Positions 16,573 to 23,898 of a stretch of DNA of 64,000 nucleotides are shown here, one piece after another. How positions within the stretch are numbered: position 1 is the stretch's first letter; the number at the start of each line of letters is the position of its first letter. A program made the position numbers and the translations under genes. The notes under the pieces were generated by a model that was given only the letters and a program-made list of their open reading frames with translations, was not told the origin of the DNA and did no database searches. Source of the DNA: Paraburkholderia tropica (GTDB lineage: Bacteria > Pseudomonadota > Gammaproteobacteria > Burkholderiales > Burkholderiaceae); contig NZ_FNZM01000025.1 in NCBI RefSeq assembly GCF_900109265.1, positions 1 through 64,000 of the forward strand, written 5' to 3'.

Positions 16573-17595
16573 ATGTTCGAAGACTTTATTGACCTCGCAA
16601 AACAGATCCGGCGAAGTGAAGCCTTCAAGAACGCGCTCAATTCCCCGTCGCGTTTGTCGCTTCATCTGAAGCAGCACTTCAATCACGGATACTTTGCGAT
16701 AGAAATTCGCGCAAATTCGGGATTTTTCTCCGTGATGCAAATCGTGTTGTGCATCCTGCTCTACTGCGAAGAAAAAAATCTGACGCCATTCATCTCCGCG
16801 CGAGGCGGCAGTTATGGTGACGCGCAGGGCAAAGTCGACTGGCTTGCCGAGTGCTTCGAAAACATCGCACACGGTGCTACGCCGCGGGACTCAAACTTGC
16901 GCTTGCGAACGTCACGAGTGGAAGACCTTGGAAATCTGGGGTTTCGTCGATACGAGTCGGGCCTTCAGCTGACACACGCGAGCACGGTGTTTCTCTCGCA
17001 GTATCGCCCTGCTCCATCGATCCGGACCGAGGTCGACACAACATGCCGGAGACTGGGTATTGGTCCATCTACACTCGGGGTGCATTTTCGCGGAACCGAC
17101 AAGAAGCACGAAGCCCATGTAATCGAACGAGATGCCTTTTGCCGGATGGTAGAGAAAACGCTCTCCGACCATCCGCATCTCACGAACATCTTCGTGTCGA
17201 GCGACGAGCAGACCTTTCTCGACTTTTTCAAGAACTGGGGATTCGCCGTGCCAGTCGATATCGCGCCCGCGACAATGCTGGCAAATGGAGAAAAGCCGGT
17301 GCACTTCAGCGGACACCCCGGGCTTGCGATCGGGCGCGAAGCGCTGATTACGAGCCTGCTTCTCTCGAGTTGCGGGTATCTGATCAAGACGCCCTCGTAT
17401 TTGTCCGCGTGGTCCAGGATCTTCAATCCGTCATTGCCAGTCAGGCTCGTCGCACCTCCGCGCGCAAACGCTTTCTGGTTTCCCGACAGCCAGATCTGGT
17501 TGGAGCAGGAAAATCACGGCAGAGAGCAGGCCGGACTTCAGATCGACGCGCTGGCTTCCAACTCGCCATTTGTGGGAACCAGCGCGACTTCGTGA
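16573..17595 (+). CDS. Fucosyltransferase-like glycosyltransferase, NodZ/alpha-1,6-FucT/O-FucT superfamily
   Basis: A 340-residue protein. The motif LGVHFRGTDKKHE (about residues 167-179) matches the HxRxTDK nucleotide-sugar motif of GT23/GT65/GT68-type fucosyltransferases such as NodZ. It is followed by IFVSSDEQTFLDFF (about 208-221), the usual second motif, and GREALITSLLLSSCGYLIKTPS with SxLSAW near the C-terminus. Fucosyl transfer from GDP-fucose is inferred from these; the acceptor (polysaccharide, lipo-oligosaccharide or protein) is unknown. No signal peptide is evident. The gene is alone, without other sugar-nucleotide or polysaccharide genes, and its codon use is more AT-rich than its neighbours. 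A strong ribosome binding site precedes the ATG. Confidence 0.72.
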   Translation: MFEDFIDLAKQIRRSEAFKNALNSPSRLSLHLKQHFNHGYFAIEIRANSGFFSVMQIVLCILLYCEEKNLTPFISARGGSYGDAQGKVDWLAECFENIAHGATPRDSNLRLRTSRVEDLGNLGFRRYESGLQLTHASTVFLSQYRPAPSIRTEVDTTCRRLGIGPSTLGVHFRGTDKKHEAHVIERDAFCRMVEKTLSDHPHLTNIFVSSDEQTFLDFFKNWGFAVPVDIAPATMLANGEKPVHFSGHPGLAIGREALITSLLLSSCGYLIKTPSYLSAWSRIFNPSLPVRLVAPPRANAFWFPDSQIWLEQENHGREQAGLQIDALASNSPFVGTSATS

Positions 17596-17904
17596 ACGAA
17601 TTGCTGTCAGGGAGCTTGATCGCGGACCTGTGCACAACCCCGTCTTACCGGTGACGGGATCATGGTATTTCGCGCGAGCACGCGATGCCCGGTCATCGCG
17701 CGGTCCGCGAACAAACTCCGATTCAGTGACCTACGGCACTGCGACGTCCTCCGGCAGTCGAACGCCTGAATCGGCGACATCGCGGGCGCAGGCGGTCGTC
17801 GGCCATCCAGTGCGTAGGTCCGGTTCGGCGCGCCGGCGCCTCCCGCGCACCGCCCGCCTCACCGACGACAAGAACCGCCTCCTCGCCCGTTTTCAGGTTC
17901 AAGT
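17596..17904. other. Gap between the fucosyltransferase-like gene and the gntR promoter
   Basis: About 309 bases with no supported gene. A minus-strand frame runs through part of it but has no recognised content. The right end carries the gntR promoter described separately. Confidence 0.5.
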
Positions 17905-17933
17905 TGACATCACTTTGGCATAACAATATTATT
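17905..17933 (+). promoter_or_regulatory. Strong sigma70 promoter of the gntR gene
   Basis: TTGACA at 17905-17910 and TATTAT at 17928-17933 are separated by exactly 17 bases. It reads towards the regulator gene, whose ATG is 28 bases after the -10 box. The spacer contains one copy of a 16-base element (17914-17929) repeated in front of the catabolic operon. Confidence 0.7.
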
Positions 17934-17954
17934 GGTACAACCGTGTACCAATAT
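17931..17954. promoter_or_regulatory. 24-bp perfect palindrome, probable GntR operator
   Basis: TATTGGTACA-ACCG-TGTACCAATA is a perfect inverted repeat with 10-bp arms. It overlaps the end of the -10 box and the expected transcription start of the regulator gene. Position and symmetry suit autorepression by the GntR dimer. Confidence 0.65.
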
Positions 17955-17960
17955 CCTGCC

Positions 17961-18701
17961 ATGCAACAGACCATCGACCGGATTTCGACCATTCCCCTGT
18001 ACAGCCAGATCAAGCAGATCCTGATCAACGAGCTGCAGGGTGCGGGCAGCGCGACCGCGCCGGCCTTGACGGAGGCCAGCCTGATGAAACGGTTTCATGT
18101 GAGCCGGGCACCGATTCGTCAGGCGCTCAAGGAACTGGTCGACGAGGGCTACGTCGTTCGCCAGCGCGCCAAAGGCACGTTTCCGGTTCACGGCGTGAAT
18201 GTGCGCCTGCCTCCGGCGCTCGAACTGGGTGGTTTGACCCGCTACCTCACCGAGCAAGGCTTGACGCCGACCTCGCGCGTGACCGGCCTTCAGCGCGTCG
18301 AGCCGCCAGAAGCCGTCATGGAGGCGCTCGGCCTCACCTCGCCCAAGAAGCTGCTTTATCTCCAGCGCGTCATTTCGGTCAAAGGCGCCCCGCTGGTCTG
18401 GGCCTGTACCTACCTTTGCACGCCGCCCGATTTTGCGCCGTCGGTCGAAGAGCTCGAGCGCGTCGGCACCGTGTTCGCGTTGATCGAGCAAGCGCTGGGC
18501 GTCGTGTACACGCGCGGCGAGCAGCACATCTGGGCGTCGGGCGCGAGTCCGGAAGAGGCGCAGGCGCTAGAAGTCGACGTTGGCGCGCCGGTCCTCGTCG
18601 CCGAGACGACGCTTTTCAGCAGTGACGGGCATCCCGGCGGCTGGCGCCGGGCAGTACACCGCGCCGAAGACTTCAAGTACGCCTTCGGTCTGAGCCGCTG
18701 A
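17961..18701 (+). CDS. GntR/HutC-family transcriptional regulator
   Basis: A 246-residue regulator. A winged helix-turn-helix at about residues 10-75 includes LTEASLMKRFHVSRAPIRQA and DEGYVVRQRAKGTF. It is followed by a UTRA effector domain (about 90-240) with GLTPTSRV, LLYLQRVISVKGAPLVW and DVGAPVLVAETTLFSSDG. This is the HutC subfamily, usually a repressor relieved by a pathway metabolite. I chose 17961 over an ATG at 17904 because the latter lies upstream of the promoter's -35 box. It precedes and shares a promoter element with the catabolic operon, and so probably represses both. Confidence 0.9.
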   Translation: MQQTIDRISTIPLYSQIKQILINELQGAGSATAPALTEASLMKRFHVSRAPIRQALKELVDEGYVVRQRAKGTFPVHGVNVRLPPALELGGLTRYLTEQGLTPTSRVTGLQRVEPPEAVMEALGLTSPKKLLYLQRVISVKGAPLVWACTYLCTPPDFAPSVEELERVGTVFALIEQALGVVYTRGEQHIWASGASPEEAQALEVDVGAPVLVAETTLFSSDGHPGGWRRAVHRAEDFKYAFGLSR

Positions 18702-18720
18702 CGGTTTTTTTTGCCCGGCG

Positions 18721-18736
18721 CTTTGTCATAACAATA
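18721..18736 (+). promoter_or_regulatory. Second copy of the 16-bp element shared with the gntR promoter
   Basis: CTTTGTCATAACAATA here matches CTTTGGCATAACAATA at 17914-17929 with one mismatch. It lies between a TTGCCC (18711-18716) and a TACAAC (18735-18740) that could be weak -35 and -10 boxes, and is followed by a small inverted repeat ACAAT-N5-ATTGT ending near 18745. This is the likely control region of the catabolic operon. Confidence 0.55.
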
Positions 18737-18769
18737 CAACATTGTAATCAATGAACAGGAGACATCCTC

Positions 18770-18847
18770 TTGAGTCGCATGACCGTTTCTATTGCTGGCG
18801 ACGTGCATCGCAGTCCTGAGTCCCTCGGAGGCCGACATGTGCGTTAA
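18770..18847 (+). CDS. Putative 25-codon leader peptide overlapping the first operon gene
   Basis: A TTG codon at 18770 has AGGAG eight bases upstream (18757-18761) and opens a 25-codon frame whose first ATG is at 18779. It ends at a TAA (18845-18847) eight bases inside the next coding sequence, in a different frame. Such an overlap could couple translation of the downstream gene. The peptide has no recognised features and may be fortuitous. Confidence 0.25.
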   Translation: MSRMTVSIAGDVHRSPESLGGRHVR

Positions 18848-19901
18848 ACACAGCCAGGGCGTCCCGGAGCCGACGCCGCCCTTCACGTCCCTCATCCTTG
18901 CCGCACGCAACGATGGCGGCGTCGATGCCGGGACCGTCAACACGGTGCTCGGCCCCGTCGACGCCCGCGAACTGGGCATTACGCTGATCAGCGAATCGCT
19001 GCTGTACGTGTTGCCCGGCGCGCAGTACGCCTACGACCTCAAGTTCGATCGCGCGGAGATTTTCGACGCCATCGCAGCCAAGCTGCGCGCGTTCAAGGCC
19101 GCAGGCGGCGGCGCGATCGTCGACGCGACCGGCATGTTCGAGGGGCGCGACCTGCGCCTGTATGAAGCGCTGTCACGCGCCACCGGCGTGCATATCGTCG
19201 CGTCCACCGGGCAAGGTCCGGAAGCCATGCTCGGCGGCTACTTTCTGACGCCGCAGACCAATCCGCCCGCGCCCTGGCCGGCCGCGAAGTTCGCCGAGAT
19301 GTTCGGCCGCGAAGTCAACGATGGCATGGTGGTGCCGCGTTTCGAGCGCCGTGCGCCCGCGGGCCTCGTCGCCACGGCGGTGACCCGCAGCGGCATGACG
19401 CCGACCGACGGCAGCCTCGTGCGCGGCGCGGCGCGCGCCGGTTCGACCTACGGCGTGCCCGTCTTCATCCGATACGGCGCCAACGCGCTGGAAGACATGC
19501 AACTGGCGCTCGACGAAGCGCTGAACCCGGACCGTCTGGTCATGGGCGGCATGGATCGCCGCGACGCCGTCGCCAAAGACTGGCCGATGGCGGTTGCACG
19601 CGCGGGCGTGCGAGTCGGCATCGACCACATTGGTTCGACCGACCCGCTCTACATCACCGACGCCGAGCGCGTCGACCTGATCGTCGCGTTGATCGAGGCC
19701 GGCCACGTCAATCGCATCGTGCTCTCGTCGAGCGCCACCGGCATCGCGTTCGGCGAAACCGGCAATGACCTTCCGTACTGCGACGTGCTCACGACATTCG
19801 CGCCCATGCTCGAGGCGGCCGGGGTGTCGCAGCAACACATCGCCCACATTCTGATGACCAACACCGCCCAACTCCTGAGCGTCAACGGGGAAGCCAAATG
19901 A
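18837..19901 (+). CDS. Phosphotriesterase-family protein that has lost all metal ligands (probable pseudoenzyme)
   Basis: A 354-residue member of the phosphotriesterase/lactonase family, clearly related to its downstream neighbour: VNTVLGPVDARELGITL versus VNTVLGTISAAELGFVA, and TGVHIVASTGQG versus TGVHIVASTGFV. Every catalytic position differs. The first HxH is SES, the bridging Lys region GIIKVGVSRG reads GLVATAVTRSG, the His in IFTHLA is Arg (VFIRYG), GHADD is GGMDR, and the terminal Asp in ASADAN is Ala (SSSATG). It cannot bind the usual binuclear metal site. The reading frame is intact and the stop overlaps the next gene's ATG, so it is expressed, perhaps as a structural or regulatory partner. 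GGAGG before the ATG at 18837 sets the start. Confidence 0.82.
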   Translation: MCVKHSQGVPEPTPPFTSLILAARNDGGVDAGTVNTVLGPVDARELGITLISESLLYVLPGAQYAYDLKFDRAEIFDAIAAKLRAFKAAGGGAIVDATGMFEGRDLRLYEALSRATGVHIVASTGQGPEAMLGGYFLTPQTNPPAPWPAAKFAEMFGREVNDGMVVPRFERRAPAGLVATAVTRSGMTPTDGSLVRGAARAGSTYGVPVFIRYGANALEDMQLALDEALNPDRLVMGGMDRRDAVAKDWPMAVARAGVRVGIDHIGSTDPLYITDAERVDLIVALIEAGHVNRIVLSSSATGIAFGETGNDLPYCDVLTTFAPMLEAAGVSQQHIAHILMTNTAQLLSVNGEAK

Positions 19902-20875
19902 CACGCGTAAATACAGTGCTGGGCACGATTTCGGCGGCGGAGCTTGGCTTTGTTGCGATCCACGAACACATCGGCTACGGCATGCCCGGTTGCGAGCTCG
20001 ACAGCCGCTGGTGGAAGACGCCGGAGCAACGTTATGAAGAGACGGTGCCCAAGCTGCGCCGGTTTCACGAAAACACGAAACCGTGGGGCGCGGCGACCTT
20101 CGTGGAAGCCACGGGCATCTGCAACGGTCGCGACATCGACTACTACAAGTCGCTGTCCGACAAGACCGGCGTGCATATCGTCGCGAGCACGGGCTTTGTC
20201 GGCGGCGACACCGCCTTGCCGTTCTTCGAGCGCGCGAGCGTCGAGTATCTGACCGATCAGTTCGTGCACGAGATCACGGTCGGTATCGGCGATACGGGCG
20301 CGAAGGCCGGGATTATCAAGGTGGGCGTGAGCCGTGGCTTCAAGATGAAGGAGCTCGATCTGCGCATCTATCGCGCGGCGGCGCGCGCCTCGCGCATCAC
20401 GGGCGCGCCGATCTTCACCCACCTCGCCGTCGACTCCGCGCCGGCGCTGAACATCTTCGCGGAAGAAGAACTGCCCTGCCATCGCGTGCTGTTCGGCCAC
20501 GCCGACGATGGCGTCAGTCAAGGCCTCGTCAACGAGCAAGCCATTCTGGAAGCGGGCGGCCGGATTGGCTTCGACACCTTCGGCTACGACCTCGAATTGC
20601 CCGATCCGCCGTTCTGGGGCCGCCATCGTCAGGAGCGTCTCAAGCACTTCCTGCGCTTCCTCAACACCGGTCTGGTGAAACAGGTGCTGGCGTCGGCGGA
20701 TGCGAACTGCTCGCCGCTCGGCTGGCCCGGCGTGAAGGGCCACACCGTGAATTATCTGTTCGAACAGCTGTTGCCCGACCTGCGCGCCGAAGGCGTCGAG
20801 GACGCGGTCATCGACCAGCTGTTCGTGCAGAACACGGCGGAGTTTCTCGCCCTGACGCCGAACCCGCAGCATTGA
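19898..20875 (+). CDS. Phosphotriesterase-like lactonase/esterase (active-site complete)
   Basis: A 325-residue metal-dependent TIM-barrel hydrolase. All ligands of the family are present: HEH (about residues 22-24), Lys in GIIKVGVSRG (about 147), His in IFTHLA (about 176), His in LFGHADD (about 205) and Asp in ASADAN (about 268). Family members hydrolyse lactones or phosphotriesters, and most bacterial relatives are lactonases. It overlaps the upstream pseudoenzyme gene by four bases, so the two are probably made in equal amounts. Its job in the operon is likely opening a lactone or ester of the growth substrate or of a monooxygenase product. Confidence 0.87.
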   Translation: MTRVNTVLGTISAAELGFVAIHEHIGYGMPGCELDSRWWKTPEQRYEETVPKLRRFHENTKPWGAATFVEATGICNGRDIDYYKSLSDKTGVHIVASTGFVGGDTALPFFERASVEYLTDQFVHEITVGIGDTGAKAGIIKVGVSRGFKMKELDLRIYRAAARASRITGAPIFTHLAVDSAPALNIFAEEELPCHRVLFGHADDGVSQGLVNEQAILEAGGRIGFDTFGYDLELPDPPFWGRHRQERLKHFLRFLNTGLVKQVLASADANCSPLGWPGVKGHTVNYLFEQLLPDLRAEGVEDAVIDQLFVQNTAEFLALTPNPQH

Positions 20876-20902
20876 CAGAACAATCAACTCAAGAGACACA
20901 TC

Positions 20903-22021
20903 ATGACACCCGGTAATTTGAAGAACCTGAATATCGCCGTGATCGGCGCCGGTTATGCCGGCGCCACGGCCGCGCTGGCGCTGAGCCAGGCCGGCGCCAC
21001 GGTGACGGTCTACGAGCAGGCGCAAGAAGTGAAAGAGGTCGGTGCCGGGATCGGCCTTCGTCCCTCCACGATGGACCAGTTCCGCAAGCTCGGCATATTC
21101 GAGCGCATCGCCGCCGTGACGTCGGCGAGCGATTATTTCGAAATCCTCACGGCACTCGGGCAACGCATCGCGATGGAAGAGTGGCCCGAAAAAGAAGCCT
21201 TCGGCGCGACCACGCGCTTCGTGCACCGTGGCGACTTTATCGACGCGCTGCTGGGCGTGCTGCCCGAAGGCATGGTGAAGCTCAATCACCGTCTGAGCCA
21301 GATCGTCGACAACGGCGACAGCGCCACGGCGGTCTTCGCGAACGGCGTGAGCGTGACGGCCGATCTGATCGTCGGCGCCGACGGCATTCGCTCGCAGGTG
21401 CGTCAGCATCTGTTCAGCGACAAGCCGCCGGTTTTCGCCGGCGAACACGCGTATCGCGCGGTTATCCCGGCGGCGGATACCTGCGGTCTCGTGGACGACG
21501 GCAACCTGCGCATGTACGTGGGCCACGGCACCAAGATCTATTTGCTGCCGCTGCGTCATCGCGACGAAGTGTCGTTCGACGTCACCTGTCTCGCGACCGA
21601 CTCCACGCCCGCGCCGGTGGCGAGCAAGGAACAGTTGCTGAAGGTCGTGGCGGGCTTCGATCCTCAACTGGTGGCGATCACCGAGGGGCTCGACATGGAC
21701 AAGGTGAACCTGCGCGCCGTCTACGACATCGACCCGGTGCCGACGTGGCACTCGAATTCGGTCGTGCTGATCGGCGATGCAGCGCACGCGATGCTGCACC
21801 ATCAGGGACAAGGCGCGAACTCGGCGGTGCTCGACGCGGGCGCGCTCGCCGCCTGCCTGAGCGAGGCCGAGTCGATTCCGCAAGCGCTGGCGCAATACCA
21901 GGCCAGCCGCAAGCCCGTCACCGACGAACTTCAACGTCTGTCGCGCCAAAGCTGGAGCGAGGACGAAGTCCAAAGCGTCTTCCCGAGCCAGCATCAAGGC
22001 GAACTCGCCGCACGGAGCTAA
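20903..22021 (+). CDS. FAD-dependent aromatic monooxygenase (class A, salicylate hydroxylase-like)
   Basis: A 372-residue flavoprotein. Dinucleotide-binding motif IAVIGAGYAGATAALALS (about residues 10-27), the conserved Arg region GIGLRPS, the DG motif IVGADGIRSQVR (about 153-164) and the GD motif LIGDAAHAMLHHQGQGANSA (about 285-304). This is the para-hydroxybenzoate/salicylate/6-hydroxynicotinate hydroxylase group, using NAD(P)H and O2 to hydroxylate an activated aromatic or heteroaromatic ring. The gene lies in the middle of a hydrolase-rich operon; spacing to both neighbours is short. The substrate cannot be assigned. Confidence 0.88.
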   Translation: MTPGNLKNLNIAVIGAGYAGATAALALSQAGATVTVYEQAQEVKEVGAGIGLRPSTMDQFRKLGIFERIAAVTSASDYFEILTALGQRIAMEEWPEKEAFGATTRFVHRGDFIDALLGVLPEGMVKLNHRLSQIVDNGDSATAVFANGVSVTADLIVGADGIRSQVRQHLFSDKPPVFAGEHAYRAVIPAADTCGLVDDGNLRMYVGHGTKIYLLPLRHRDEVSFDVTCLATDSTPAPVASKEQLLKVVAGFDPQLVAITEGLDMDKVNLRAVYDIDPVPTWHSNSVVLIGDAAHAMLHHQGQGANSAVLDAGALAACLSEAESIPQALAQYQASRKPVTDELQRLSRQSWSEDEVQSVFPSQHQGELAARS

Positions 22022-22024
22022 ATC

Positions 22025-22966
22025 ATGGCCCTTCATCCTCAGGTTGCCCAGTTCATCGCTTCCCTGCCGCCCCCGCCGCCGGGTCCGCTTGATCCGGCCG
22101 CCATGCGGGCGGCGGACGAAAGCCACGTTGCGCCCATCGAACAGCGCCTGCCCGTGCACGCCGTCACCGAACGCATCCTGCCGACGGCCGCGGGCGACGT
22201 GCCCGTGCGCATCTATCAGCCGACGGCGGCGGACACGCATCCGGTGCTCGTATATTTCCACGGCGGCGCGTTCTTTCTCGGCAGCCTCAACACGCACGAT
22301 CATGTGGCGCGCGCGCTCGCCAATGCGACGCAATGCGCCGTGGTGGCGGTCGATTACCGGCTGGCGCCCGAGCACGCGTTCCCGGCGGGCCTGAACGACT
22401 GCTACGCCGCGCTCGAGTGGATCGCACAGCATGGCCGCGAGCCGGCGAGCGGCATCGGCTGGAATGGCGAAACCCTGGTGGTGGCCGGCGACAGTTCGGG
22501 CGGCAACTTCGCGGCCGCGGTCGCCGCGATGGCGCTCGATGCGGGCCTGAACTGCATCACGCATCAGGTGCTCTATTACCCGTCGCTCGATCTCGACTTC
22601 GATGTCGAGCGCTACGCGTCGCTGAAGACCAACGCCGTCGGCAACGGTCTGGAGACCGCGTCGCTGAAGCCGTTCAACGCGTTCTACATCGACAGCGGCG
22701 CCGATCCCGCCAACCCGCTCGTCTCGCCGATCAAGCGCAACGATCTGGCCGGATTGCCCGCGGCGCTCATCGTCACGGCGGAGTGCGATCCGCTGCGTGA
22801 CGAGGGCGAGTTGTATGGCCACGCCCTGAAGCAAGCGGGCGTCCCCGTGAAGGTGCATCGCTACGAGTCGGCGGCGCATGGCTTTGTTCAGTACTTCGCG
22901 TGGCTTCCCGAGTTTCAGGGCGTGTTCGCCGAGACGGCCGATTTCATCCGGAATCCTCAACGATGA
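22025..22966 (+). CDS. Alpha/beta hydrolase of the hormone-sensitive-lipase (GDSAG) family
   Basis: A 313-residue esterase. Oxyanion motif YFHGGAFFLGS (about residues 76-86), nucleophile motif GDSSGGNFAAA (Ser about 160), Asp in TAECDPLRDEGELY (about 255) and His in SAAHGFVQYF (about 286) complete the triad. These enzymes cleave carboxylic esters with short to medium acyl groups. It starts four bases after the monooxygenase stop, and its stop overlaps the next gene's ATG (ATGA). Confidence 0.88.
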   Translation: MALHPQVAQFIASLPPPPPGPLDPAAMRAADESHVAPIEQRLPVHAVTERILPTAAGDVPVRIYQPTAADTHPVLVYFHGGAFFLGSLNTHDHVARALANATQCAVVAVDYRLAPEHAFPAGLNDCYAALEWIAQHGREPASGIGWNGETLVVAGDSSGGNFAAAVAAMALDAGLNCITHQVLYYPSLDLDFDVERYASLKTNAVGNGLETASLKPFNAFYIDSGADPANPLVSPIKRNDLAGLPAALIVTAECDPLRDEGELYGHALKQAGVPVKVHRYESAAHGFVQYFAWLPEFQGVFAETADFIRNPQR

Positions 22967-23898
22967 AAACCGTCGATATCCACCCGCTGTTCTCGCAGTG
23001 GGGACGCTTTGGCCTCTACAGCTTTTTTATCGACGGCAGCGAGCCGGCGATTGTCGATACCGGCATCGCCGCATCGCCCGCCAATGGCATCGCGCCGGCG
23101 CTCGCGCAACTGGGCCGGCGCATCGAAGACGTGCGCTGGATTCTGCTGACGCACGGACACATCGACCATATCGGCGGCGCGCATGCGCTGTGGGAACTCA
23201 CGGGCCGCAAAGCAAAAATCGTGATTCACGAGGCGGACGTACCGTTCCTTCGTTCCCGCCGCACGCATGTGGACGAGTATCTGGCCGCGCGCGGCCGCTA
23301 TATCGACGACGCGGACGCGGAAGCGAAATTGACGGCCGCCTGCGAGGCCGCGATCTCCGGCGAAATGGAACCCGACGTGATCGTGCGCCACGGCGATGAA
23401 ATCTCGCTGGGACCGGACGTGAAGATCACCGTGCATTCCGTTCCGGGCCACACGGCCGGTTCGGTCGCGTACGTGGTGGAAGGTCAGCGCGACGTCTTCG
23501 TCGGCGACGCGGTGCAGATTCACGGCGCCGCCAACGGCTTTCCGAGCTACGCCGATCCGGACGCGTACCGCGCGAGCCTGCTGCACCTGCGCGACCACGT
23601 CAAGCCGAACCGCCTGTTCCTCGGCCATCCCTATCGCAGCCAGAACGCCGAATCGCTCGGCGTGGTGCTCGATCGCGAACAGGCGGCGGCAAAAATCGAG
23701 GAAAGCCTCGATATCGAGGCCCGCGTGCGCGCCGCCACCGAACAATTCGGCCTCGACGGCGACGCCGTAGCGAAAGCCTCCTGTTCGCCCTTCTGCTGTA
23801 TCGCGCAATACCTGCGCTACGAGGGCGATCCCACGCTCGAACCCTCACCGTTTTTCACCACTATGCACGGCTACTTTCACAAGGGTTATCGGTCATGA
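22963..23898 (+). CDS. Metallo-beta-lactamase-fold hydrolase
   Basis: A 311-residue protein with the full binuclear zinc set: THGHIDHIGG (about residues 64-73), His in PGHTAGSVAYV (about 164), Asp in FVGDAVQIH (about 184) and His in FLGHPY (about 227). The layout suits glyoxalase-II-like, lactonase or thioesterase members. The C-terminal region has a Cys-rich SCSPFCCIAQYL patch, which is unusual. It overlaps both neighbours by four bases, placing it in the same translational unit as the two esterases. Confidence 0.85.
   Translation: MKTVDIHPLFSQWGRFGLYSFFIDGSEPAIVDTGIAASPANGIAPALAQLGRRIEDVRWILLTHGHIDHIGGAHALWELTGRKAKIVIHEADVPFLRSRRTHVDEYLAARGRYIDDADAEAKLTAACEAAISGEMEPDVIVRHGDEISLGPDVKITVHSVPGHTAGSVAYVVEGQRDVFVGDAVQIHGAANGFPSYADPDAYRASLLHLRDHVKPNRLFLGHPYRSQNAESLGVVLDREQAAAKIEESLDIEARVRAATEQFGLDGDAVAKASCSPFCCIAQYLRYEGDPTLEPSPFFTTMHGYFHKGYRS

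Noticed and set aside
19649..22960. An 1103-codon minus-strand open frame across four operon genes
   Set aside because: It spans four intact, coupled genes with clear motifs and itself has none.
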